From contig CM064867.1 in assembly GCA_032719365.1 (NCBI GenBank), forward strand, positions 56,360,601 to 56,424,600: a stretch of 64,000 bases of DNA. Reading direction: 5' to 3'. Positions within the stretch are counted from its first letter, which is position 1. The number at the start of each line of letters is the position of its first letter. The notes under the pieces are model-generated. The model saw only the letters and a program-made list of their open reading frames with translations. It did not search any database and was not told the DNA's origin. Position numbers and translations under genes: made by a program. Source of the stretch: Prinsepia uniflora. Its lineage: Eukaryota; Streptophyta; Magnoliopsida; Rosales; Rosaceae. This document shows, one piece after another, positions 22,401-33,274 of the stretch.

Positions 22401-25400
22401 ACTTTGCTAGTCCCCTAGCAAATACCAAAACAAACTAATGCTTTGAAAACTCATTTTTCTTTCTTTTTCCTTTTCTTTAAAACAACTACTAAGCCCTTAA
22501 CCATTTGTCACAAATTGTATCAACATAAGTACAGCCTTAAAAATTTACACTAAGAAACTATGTAACATATGGAATTCAAAAGTTAATACATCATAACAAA
22601 ATTCCTTGACAATTAGGATAATGAGTAACTTGGTGAAATGTATCTCAACATGAATAAAACAAGTATGAATCAACTCACAGGATAAGCACTCATGATTTCC
22701 ACTCAATGTGTATAGGGTTTGTGTTTGCACTCAAGGTATGTGAGAAAGATGCTCACATAATAGAAAGTAAGTTACTTCATAAAAATTTCAAACATAAACC
22801 ATAAGATAGTGAACATACTTGCACAAATGAACCAAACTATGAGCTTACTCAAGTGATAGACTCAACTAATCAAAGTTTACTCATCTCAAAGATCAAACGG
22901 TCTTAATTTAAGGTTGTAATGTGGTTAGGTGTAGAGGCATGGAATTTTAGAATAGTGGTGTTAAATTTTGTTCCAAGACTCAACCAAAGGGTCCATCACA
23001 TAGGCATAAGTTTTTTCCCATAATCATAGGCCAAGTATCAACTTGTTGGGCCTTGATCTTCATTATCAACATCTTTGAGTTTGTAATTGGGACAAGAGGA
23101 CGAAATTCTTCATTGTAGGCCCTCAAACTTCATTGTTCCAAATCACAAGCATAGGGAACTTAGCTTAAAACTCAATTTTAGTACCTCATAGAACTTTTGT
23201 TCTTGATTGTATTTTCTTTTCATCATTTTTTTTCTTTTATTTTTTTTTTTTATTTTGAGAGGTAATGCAATGAATGACAACATAGTTTGAGCAAGTCATT
23301 CCCTACACTTACATATAAGTCGTCATTCATCAAATCACTCTCTTGTGTTTCACGTCATCTTTATGTTCTTCGACCAAGTTCATGGAACAAGGGTAAAAGA
23401 TATCTTATACTAAGCTTATGTGAATAGATGTTTAGGGTGATGAAAGAAAGCATTAATGTAGGCTCAAAGTAAGCAATCTAGGGAGATCACACTTATGTGA
23501 TCAAGTAGGGCTCGGATATTTGGATGAGTGGTGTTAACACTATTTCCCTAATCATGTCCAAAATAAGAGAATTTATTGACTTAAAAGTTTTGAAAATCGC
23601 AAAGAATAAGTTCGAGTACTCTAGAGTTCATTAAAAGTTATGGCAAGCAGTTATGAGGCATATGCATATCCATTTAAACAAAGAACTCCTATGAATCACT
23701 TAATAAAGAAGTATATAAGGTTCTAAAGCTCACATAGGGTTCATACGATTCATACATATCTTAACATGCTCGTTTTGTACTAGTTTATCATACATCATCC
23801 ACTACAAGTCATAAACATTCAATCATAAAGCATTATTAACAAATGAATTCAAGTTGTAGTCATCATTTTTTAGCCATGTTGTCTTCATTTATCCGTCATT
23901 CTTATCATCGACTGGTTAAAGGGCATCCTAAGACTCATTAAAACACTAAGTTAACAAAAGACTCAAGACTCAAGACTAAGACACAAAAAAGCTTTTTGGG
24001 TTTTTGTTGTTTTTTTATTTTTTTTCTTTGATTTTTGAAATAAGACTCAATAAAATTGTGAACCCCTCCCCCACACTTAAATCTGACATTGTCTGCAATG
24101 TATGAAAGTGAAAATATAGAATCTAAGGAAGGAGGAATGATTCACAAAAATAAAGCAATAAAGACATAAAGTAACTAAAGTAAAGAGAGTGAAAGGTTTA
24201 AAGAACACAAATCTCTGTGTGTTGGCTCTTCCACTTCTCCGTCATTGGGTTGCCTCCCAACTAGCGCTTGAATTTAACATCTTTAGCCTATACGAAGTGC
24301 TTCAATCAACTAATATGATGCGAGGTCTATGCACTTTTTCGAACTCCACTTCGTGCTTTCCTATTAGTTCTAGGTATCATCTTGAATCCGAGGGTCAAGT
24401 TCATGTGCTATCTCCTTAACTAGGGCGTCTACTAAGTCTAGTTCATGGACCTTAGATTAAGTGAATTGCATATTGTGTTTTCCTTCAAGAGAGTTAGGTG
24501 AGAATATGTACATAAAAAGAAGACGAGATATAGAAAGGAGTATACACAAAATAGAATTGTATGTACAAATAATGGGTTATATACAAGTGAGAAGCAAAGA
24601 AATATAAACAGTTTAAGAGTATGTAAGGTAGAGTCACGAAAATGGCATGCAAAGGCATAAGTTCCAAAAACGTCCAAATTATTGCAACACATAAGGATCT
24701 ACATGAAGACTGGTGGGAATGCATAAGAGGGAAATCGTTAGAGCTTGCATAAGACATAAGAGTTACGTGACATTGTATGAAAAGAATGGCATGCACCTTT
24801 CATCTCACTTCCCTAGATTCACTTAGTCATAGGGGACCCGATAATGAAATCTGAGCATCATGAAATGTCAGGGAAGGTATGCAATCTACCAATGCAATAG
24901 ATAGAGTCTTAGAGTGACATAAATAACTTTCCCACTTCGCTTCTCATAGTAATTTCATGGGTTTACGGCATGTGTGTCTTCATAAACATATTTCAATCCT
25001 CTCAAACATTCAACTTTAATCATGGCCAGTTGGGATAAATGTAACGCGAGAAGCAAGGACTAATTTTTAAGAACACCCCGAGGCTAACATGGCTAGGGTA
25101 TGTACTCCATTGGAGTCCTCTTTCTTAGTGCCCCCACTAGTGGCCATTCATAACCCTCCTGGACACCATAACCAACCGATGGAAGTTTTCAAAATAGAGG
25201 TTTACCAAACCCGAGTATTTACAATCTTCGTCCCAACCTCATGTCCATAAATTCAAGTCTACAATGTGTGGTGATGAAATCCATACATCATGAAGGGTTG
25301 AGGAGAAAGTAACCAAAAAGGGCGCTACATGTTCCCGAAAGTAAGATTTTGAAGAAAAAGGTTTTGGGATTCATGAAACTCTAAAACATTTAATAGGAAA
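22401..25400 (-). mobile_element. Non-coding internal region of the minus-oriented Athila/Tat-like element
   Basis: About 3 kb without a coding frame or pol motif. It has T-rich tracts near 23225-23255 and 24000-24030, and from 24440 on it is the inverted homologue of 8990-10000. Because the 3' LTR-adjacent part and the 5' leader part are both here with no gag or pol between, the element has lost its coding region or is non-autonomous. Confidence 0.5.
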
Positions 25401-25775
25401 CAATTTATACGTTGGGAAGTCAAAGCTATATATGGGTCACATCGCTTCAAATTTTTATATGGAGACTTCTATGTCCGCGCAGCCCAAGTCACTATCTTGG
25501 ATTTCGAACCATTGTCCCCGTTTGGGCAATTCCAAAGTGACCAGGTAGAAAAAATACATGCATAGGGAGGATGATTTTGGAACTCCGAAGCCCTACTTCT
25601 CTGTATGAAGATGTTTTTGGGACTCCGAAATCCTACTTCTCAAAGCTAGCCTATAACATGCATTATCTCATGTCCTAGAAATTCACCATCTTACCTTTGC
25701 AACTTGAGTTCTTCAACTTGCTTGAAAAGAAAAACGAGAAGAAAAGGAGAGAAAGGAAAAGAAAGAAAGAAGCAA
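25401..25775. other. Unassigned sequence
   Basis: No gene or repeat boundary recognised. Contains two near copies of the phrase TTTTGGRACTCCGAARYCCTACTTCTC (25574 and 25615), described here by its short core ACTCCGAA. Confidence 0.4.
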
Positions 25776-25777
25776 AA

Positions 25778-25839
<62 letters not shown>

Positions 25840-25854
25840 AGATAGAGAGAGAGA

Positions 25855-25924
<70 letters not shown>

Positions 25925-25971
25925 GAGAGAGAAGAGAGAGAAAGAGAGAAAGAGAGAGAGAGAGAGAAAGA

Positions 25972-26024
<53 letters not shown>

Positions 26025-26031
26025 AGAGAGT
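25776..26031. repeat. (GA)n microsatellite, about 250 bp
   Basis: Long GA/AG array with occasional GAAG, GGAG and GATAG interruptions. The arginine/glutamate and serine/leucine frames of 109 to 132 codons seen across it are translations of the repeat and not genes. Confidence 0.97.
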
Positions 26032-26758
26032 AAGAGAGGACTGTGAAGAAAACAGGAAGGAAAGAACTAACCCTGAACAGAAAACCCAAACACCCACGAT
26101 GTACCTTCGACTTTTTATTTCAGATTTTTTGACATTAATACATTGATTCAAGGCCATCATCATCTGCCTGGAGATTTCACGAGAAAAACCACCTGAAATT
26201 TCGAGGAAGAAAACGCAGGAATAAGCCCAGGATCGAGCTCAAAGTTACCCTTGAGCTTTGATCGAAATTCTAGGCAATCAAGGTGAGTTTTTCACGATTT
26301 GCACTCACATACGTTTTTCTAGGTAGATTAGGAATGGATTGGACTAATTATATTTGAAACATTCATTGAATTTGGACAATTTTGGAACTGAGTCAAGAAT
26401 CCGAGTTGAAACCCAGTTGTAAACCCGCGAGATGACCATGTTGGAGGTTGAAGATGATAATGGGCATGCTGACGTGGATGATGACATGGTGCCATGTGCC
26501 CATGTGTCACCACATGTCACCACCTAGAAAGCCATGTTAGAACCTAGTCAGTGTGTGGCAGCGCGTGCCACGGTCCATGTCGATGTGTGTTCTCATGTTT
26601 TTTACTTTCTAAATCCAATGGTGCAAGTTTCGTGGCGATCAGACATCGTCTTGGCGTGATTTTGAGTGTCCAAGTGTTCATATTTAGGACGTGTGTGATA
26701 TCTTAGTGGTTTTGTACAGTGCTAGTAACCCTCGATCATTACTTTTAACAGGTCATAT
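26032..26758 (+). repeat. LTR-like body fragment
   Basis: Includes GCGCGTGCCACGG, a CGATCAGACATCGTCTTGG phrase and a CGTGTGTGATATC end that resemble the middle of the long LTRs (compare about 30770-30950). Neither LTR end is present. It is followed directly by a new LTR start at 26759. Confidence 0.45.
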
Positions 26759-27342
26759 TGTAACGACCCGTCCCGAATATCGAGATTAAATATTAATTAA
26801 TTATGGATTTAGTATGACTAATCGGGGATTAGTTGAGAGGGTACAGACGGATGGTGTAAAAGGACCGTTTTACCCCTCAAATTGGGTAAAATGTTGACTT
26901 TTGACCTAGGGAGTCAAACGTACGAGGACCGATGACCATGATGTATATCAGGATGTCATAAGTCCGTAGACAGGCGGCACGTCGAAATCGGACGTCGAAT
27001 GGGAAAGTTATGGTCATGGGATCGAAGCTGATTTAGTTAGTGCCTCGGGATTGGAATTAAATAATAAGTAAATGTGATTGGTTAATTAATTAATGTGGGG
27101 CCCTTGGATGAGTGACAAGTATCACTCATCGCATTGGTCACTTTCTCTAAAAGGTGGATCTATGTTTTAATTGGGTAATTTATTATTAAAATATATTTTA
27201 TTATTTCCCTCACATCTCTCTTCCCTTCTCATGTGTCATCTTCATCTTCTTCGTAACTCAAGCATACAAACACACAAACTCATATCACCTCACCCTTTTA
27301 TTCCTCCATTATCTTCATCTTCATCAACTGGACGTATGGGTG
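26759..27342 (+). repeat. Plus-strand LTR, 5' segment (interrupted)
   Basis: Starts TGTAACGACCCGTCCCGAAT and includes a GTAGACAGGCGGCACGTCG box near 26965 and an imperfect palindrome at 27106-27131. A solo LTR splits it at 27343. It continues at 30120-32100. Confidence 0.8.
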
Positions 27343-30114
27343 TGTAACGACCCGTCCCGAATTAGCGGGATTAATTAAGGATTAATGACTGATTAGCGAG
27401 ACTAATCGAGGATTAACAAACGTTCAAGGCGAAATGACGATTTTGCCCTTGTAATGGGCGAAACGTTGACTTTTCGTTCGGACTGTCAAATGGACTTTGG
27501 CCGATGACTGTGACGTAGTTCGGGACATCACGAGTTCATAGACAGGTGGTACGTTCGTTTCCGACATCTGAGGAAGAAGTTATGACGATCGGAAGTTCGG
27601 GGGTATTTTGGTAATTCGGTTGAATAGGGGCCAACGGTTGACTTTTGACCTGGTAGGTCCAATGGCCGAGGGTCAAAAACCTTTACGTAGATCAGGACGA
27701 TACGAATCCGTAGACAGGCGGCACGTCAAATTAGGAAATTCGATGGAGAAGTTACGGTTCACGGAAGTTCGAACGTACTATTGCACGTTTTACGAGACGG
27801 AAGCCTTTTTGGCATTTAGTGGGCCCCAGATCTTTCTCAGACCCAATGGATGAATGACAAGTGTCATTCATCCATTCCCCATCATTTTTCCTTCATTCAT
27901 ACCCACCCCTTTCCTTCATTGATCATTTTCCCCATTTTCCCCCCCAACCCGATCACCCTTCAACCCTGTGACCATGACTGAGAGGCTAGAGAGTGAACTG
28001 AGGACTTGAGGAAGGTGGTGGCCAGCCAAGGCAGCGCCACCGTGAACGGTGGAGGGCAACTCAAACCAAAGGTATCAGTTTTAACCGATTTTTCCCATTT
28101 TCGATTTCAATCATTATGGCATGTTTTTAATGTTTAGGATGGATTTATTGGGTTAGTAGGAGTCTAATAGGATGATTTTGAGGAAGGTTAGAGGTTGAGG
28201 AACCCCTGGGGAGGTGTTGGAAAAACTGGACCGTGAGAGCAAAGTTTGACTGGTTGGATTTTGTGGGTTTTAGAGGATTTGGTTTATAGGTTTAAATTCC
28301 TAAGATCAAATTAGGAAGATTAGGATTGATTAGGAAGGAAATATATGAAAATTGGACAGGGTAGGAGGCTGGACTTGTCACGCCGGTCCAAGTTATAGGG
28401 GAGAACCGAACCGGCCAGTCGGACCGGTCGGTTGGAGGACAGGGATGACCCTGTGCAGTGGCGCGTGAGACCCACGCACAGGGCCATCTTGAGGCACGTG
28501 CAAGCGCGTGGTGAGAAATTTGAGGATGGGTCTAGCATGTGAAATCATCTATTCGGGTTGTCCGAAGGTTTCGGTGCACGTTTCAAAATAGTTTAAAATC
28601 CCAGAAAATTAGGGGGCTTTAGTGAGGGGTTAATTAAGTAGTTAGTAACCCTCTAAAGTGATTTGGATAGGTTTGGAAGTCCCGGTGATTGCAATTGGAC
28701 CGTGAGAGCCGTATTGCACGTGTATCGAGGCGGTAGCGCGGACAGTCTATGAATGGACTTTCTTTCTGAAATTGATGCATGCATAAATGTTTTATATATG
28801 TTTTAATGTATGTTTTGTGATGCCTTGAGTGCATTTTGGTGTGTGTTTACGTATGGGCACGTACTTCGAGGTTTTCGGGTTTTATACGTGCTTCTACGCG
28901 CTTACACTTTCGGTTTTCATGAAATGGTTTTGAAAAGGTAAACCGGGCATGAGACCCATTTGGATTTGGTTTTGACACGGGCATGAGACCCTATTGATGA
29001 CCTACGGGTCTGAGTCATGGTCGCGACGGGGTGATGTGTTCACGGCGACATACTAGGATTAAGAGCGGTCCTGGATTGATGGTTGCACGCATCACAATGA
29101 TTGGGATTGTGACTGACCCTGTGATATCGGGCTCGATTCCCCATTGATTTACGAGTTCGGGCTTGATGCCCAGTTCATTGTGAAATTGGGCTGGAGGCCC
29201 TATTGAGTCTTATGTTCGGGCTGAAGGCCTAGTTGAAATGTGTTATCGGGCGTGAGTCCCGTTTTATGGTTTGCTATACTAGTATGTATATACCCTCCTT
29301 ACGAGCTTATTGATTGGTCTCCTCAGATGTCGATCTGGAGAGTCATGATCCACAGACCAGAGTGAGTATCCCATAGGGATCCCATTCCAGGAGTGGGCGT
29401 CATGATGTAGTCCCGGACAAGATTCCGAAGAGATGATCGGACTAGGTCCGAAGATAGAGCCTCCCAAATGGAGAATTCATGGGAGAAGACTCAGAGTGAG
29501 ACCCCAAGTAGTATGCATACTTATATATAGAGAGACATCGTGACTATATCGGGGATGTGTTCCATAATGGCTGTGTGCCCCGAGTTGGCATCTTCTCCGA
29601 AAGTGCCTAGGATGGGTTATATATGTATATACGTATATGCGTACGAGTTTTCACTGAGACGGTGTTGGGCTGAGACCCATATGAGATGGCTTTGGGATGA
29701 GTTCCCACGTGTTTTTAGTTTGGGCGGAGGTCCCATGTATTGATTTAAGGATTTCGGGCCAAGGTCCAAATGGTTTTATGGTTCATGACGGTTTATGGGG
29801 ACCTGGCATGAACCCTAGAAATGGTTTTCAAATGCATGCATATGTTTTTAATGAAGGGCATAAAGTTTTATGAAATGTTTTTATAAAGTATTTGTTTTGT
29901 CCACTCACAGTTTTTGTGTTTGAATGCCCTTCAGGTTGATCGCGGATGCGGGCTGTAGCAGAGACGAGACATTACATTCCTCCTTCGGATCCTGGCGCAC
30001 TCTGATAGCCCCGGTTGGGTAAAGGACGGAAATATCTCTGGTCTGACACTTCGTGTCAGACGGGAGCAGGCACGTCCCACGCTAATCCCGAGGGATTTGG
30101 GACGGGTCCTGTCA
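27343..30114 (+). mobile_element. Solo LTR, 2772 bp, target duplication GGGTG
   Basis: Starts TGTAACGACCCGTCCCGAAT, ends GGACGGGTCCTGTCA, flanked by GGGTG at 27338-27342 and 30115-30119. It carries two GACAGG(T/C)GG(T/C)ACG boxes at 27541 and 27713 (172 bp apart), the palindrome at 27848-27873, a run of GGGC...GCCC/ACCC short inverted repeats at 28940-29275, and a conserved end block (CTTCAGGTTGATCGCGGATGC near 29929). It is inserted in the older LTR at 26759. Confidence 0.93.
28940..29275. repeat. Degenerate array of CGGGC...GCCC mini inverted repeats
   Basis: Units such as CGGGCATGAGACCC, CGGGCTTGATGCCC, CGGGCTGGAGGCCC and CGGGCGTGAGTCCC recur every 30 to 50 bp. Each has a GGG/CCC-type stem. 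Related arrays occur at 31270-31480, 17000-17290, 42295-42395, 54600-54840 and 60590-60840. Confidence 0.75.
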
Positions 30115-30119
30115 GGGTG

Positions 30120-32100
30120 AGTGTGTGATACTGAACCAGGGCGTTTGGGAAGGGCTGAGCAGCCACGGTCACTGCGGAGGTGAGTGAGAAAGCAAAAACC
30201 GTGAACCCATCCTATACAACACCTTCAATCCTTCATCAAATGATGATGTCCTATGAATGAAAGAGAGAGAGAGAGAGAGAGAGGACATCGAGACGATGAG
30301 AATGGTGGCCATGGCGGATGTAGGCCGGAAAACCCGAAAAACCCGATACCACCCATTTTTTTCCCATTTTTCGAAACTCCTAATCAAGACGTGTATGGAT
30401 CGATTTAATGTTTTATCGATCATTCTAGGGTCAAGGACGAGTTATTTGGTGCTGGTTTCGTGGATCCAGGTGGCCAGAAATTGAAGAACACAAAGGAGGA
30501 AACTGGGCTACGGGTTTGACATTGAAGGTAAAAATCTAGACTTTGATTCGTGTTTTTAAATCTAGACGAAGCTTTAAGAAGAAAAACAGAAAGGAACGGT
30601 GGTTGGACGGAGGAGAACCAACCGGGTCAGGCCGCGGGTCCTGTACGACCCGGTTGCTGGGTCCTTCGAAGGTTAGGGATGACATGATGACGTCATCATG
30701 ACATCAGCGTTGACTTTCGGGGTTGACGTTTCAACAATGACTTTTGGTTTGACCCAGTGCGTAGGGGCGCGTGGGCTCGAATTTCAAGGTGGGCCCAATG
30801 TCATTTTGAAGGTTTTGGCGATCCGGATTCAATAATGGTGGTTTCGGGTCGAACGGAGATTGTTAAGTTGGTAAAATAGAGTTTTTTCACCTCACGAAGC
30901 ATGTCCGGGACATGTTGACTTTTTCGGGAGTTTAGGGGGTTTATCCTATAGACTTGTGTAGTTGATTAGTTACCTTCGAGTGTGATTTGGACAGGTCTAG
31001 ATGTTCCAGTGATGGTGATTTATCGCCGGAAGGCTTATGGCAAGCGTATCGAGGCGGCAGCTAAGACGGTTTGTGAGTGGACATTAGTTTCCAAATTCAA
31101 TGCATGCATAACTGTTTTATATATTTTAAATTTGTGATTTATGATGATTATGATTGTGGTATTTATTATTTACGTATTTGCACGCATTTCAAGATTATGA
31201 TTTTATAATGTGTTTATACGTGTTTGTATTTCAATAATGGATTGATAAACTGATTTCGGATTTGAAAACATTGAATCGGGTGTGAGACCCATTTGATTTG
31301 GAAACTATCGAACTTGGAGTCCATTTGATTTCATGAGATATCGGGCTAGAGGGCCATTTGGTTTATATGATCGGACTAGAGGCCCATTTGGTTTATATGA
31401 TCGGACTAGAGGCCCAGGTTGTTATGATTTCGGACATGAGTCCCATTTGTGGTTTATAAATGTGATTTCGGGTTCGCAGACCCTAAAATGGATTTGGATT
31501 TGAGTACTTGTATTTCTGGATTTATGATCGTTTTATGGAAATTCCGGGCATAGCCTTTTGAGATGTTTTGAAATGATTTTATAAAGATGTTTTCCATATA
31601 CCATCCTTATATGAGGATATGTGAATGTTCTCCTCCAGATCTCTAGGACATTGGGGAAGTCATGGTGCATTGCCTGCGAGGGGTCATTACACGGAGCGAC
31701 CGAACCGTATAGTGACTCAGGAGCAGGATTGCTATGATTAGACGTTTGGGACATCGGATATCTGGAATGTCAGAGATTGACCCGGAGAGACCCCGGGCAG
31801 CACACGTAGCTTATGGACCGTGACAGTGGTATTGGTTAGGCCTCAGGGATGCCAATGATTGATATAACTTTGTTTTATTGGATTTACTGATTTACGAATT
31901 TCTGCGTTTATAGATTTGGGCAGTGGCCCACATGATTTGGATTTACAGTTTTGGGCTGAGCTCCCACATGATTGGTTTTGAGCTAAGACCCTAATGATTT
32001 GATTATTGGTTTTCGAATGCATGCATACTTTAGTGAAGGTCATAAATGTCTTCTTTGTTAAATGTATTTTATTAAACTATTGATTTTTCATCCACTCACA
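30120..32100 (+). repeat. Plus-strand LTR, 3' segment, truncated
   Basis: Continues the LTR begun at 26759 after the GGGTG duplication. It includes GATGACGTCATCATGACATCAG near 30681, described by its TGACGTCA core, TGCATGCATAA near 31102 and the CGGGCATGAG-type array. It stops at CATCCACTCACA (32100), about 250 bp before the expected LTR end. Confidence 0.75.
30252..30283. repeat. Short (GA)n microsatellite
   Basis: About 14 GA units starting after ATGAAA, inside the LTR. Confidence 0.85.
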
Positions 32101-33274
32101 TGAGAGAGGAGCTTAAAGAAGAAGAAACAACTCAAATTCAAAAAGGAGGTTATAGAGGAGGTTAAAGATCGAAGCTTTGGGGTTGAAGACAAAGAAGAAG
32201 AAACGGCTCAACTTCAAAAAGGTTTTCATGGGTCATTAATTTCAGAAAATGATCATTTTCAAACTCAAATGGGAGAGGAGCTGCAGTGGAGATTGCCCAT
32301 TTGCGGATTTTTCTGAGGTTTTGAAAAATGGAAGCTTGCATGGGGAAGACGAGAGTGTTTCTGGGAATTTTAGCATTTCTGGAAAGGGAGAAGATGTGCA
32401 TGCAGAGAAAATAGGTGAAGGTGGTTTTTCAAAGAACTTCTAGTAAAACCATAAAGGAAAAGGAAAGTGCTGGGAAGATGGCTCATCAAGGAAACATGGC
32501 TGAGAGAAGTAAAATAATTGACCATGGCTCACAAATAGGGAAAATGCAGGCAAACGTTGACCAGCAAAAGCTTTTAATTCCCACTTCAATGGGAGGCGAG
32601 ACAAAGCTTTTATAAAATGGAAATGGCAACCAAGTGATTGTAATTTTTACACCTTCCATTAGGGAATTGGCTTCTTCCCTGAGAAATAAATTATACATAT
32701 TCTATCACTTCCTCATTTTTATGGTTCTGCAACTTCCCTAAAAATGTGCTAGAGCATACATAGAAGTATTGAGATCGCCATAAACCACGTCAAAGCTTTG
32801 ATATGCAAATATTCTGTCAAATTTTGAAAATTTATGCCTTCACACTCAAATTTTGGATAATATCCTCTTATCTCAACAGAAATCTATTAATATTGAGAGG
32901 AAAATCATATTCATAAACCACTCTAAATCAAAATAATATTTATGGGGCATTTTGTAACTTAACTTGATATTCAAATGGCATGTTAAGTAAAACGCCTAAA
33001 TTGATACAGCTAGGAACTCTTCTGAATAATTTCCCCAAAATATGACTGGATTCACCACGAGAAAAGAGAACAGAGCAAATGTTTTAAGATCCTAAAAGCC
33101 AGCTCCCTAGCAAAATCTTGAGGCTGTTCGCACAAGTTCCCATTTTAGACTATCAAAGCTTACTTTGTAACTTCCTCATTTTCTCCTTTTTGTACTGACT
33201 TGGTTGAGAAAATTTAAAAATTTGCACAAGCAAATACAAAAGGTTGGCACCAAAGGTAGCAGAGAATCGATCAA
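32101..33274. other. Junction and 3' flank of the FKBP gene, no gene recognised
   Basis: 32101-32620 contains broken plus-strand frames (63 to 66 codons) rich in Glu, Lys and Gln that shift frame around 32285; they may be a decayed retroelement ORF but no motif is seen. From about 32620 the DNA is AT-rich. The region just below 33274 on the minus strand should hold the 3' UTR of the gene; no strong AATAAA was identified. Confidence 0.4.

Noticed and set aside
25691..26089. Frames of 109 to 132 codons on both strands rich in Arg-Glu or Ser-Leu
   Set aside because: They are translations of the GA microsatellite; no domain, and open in several frames at once as expected for a dinucleotide repeat.
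32249..32615. Two adjacent plus-strand frames of 64 and 66 codons as a possible gene
   Set aside because: Frames shift, no start or splice context, no recognisable motif; kept only as unassigned sequence.
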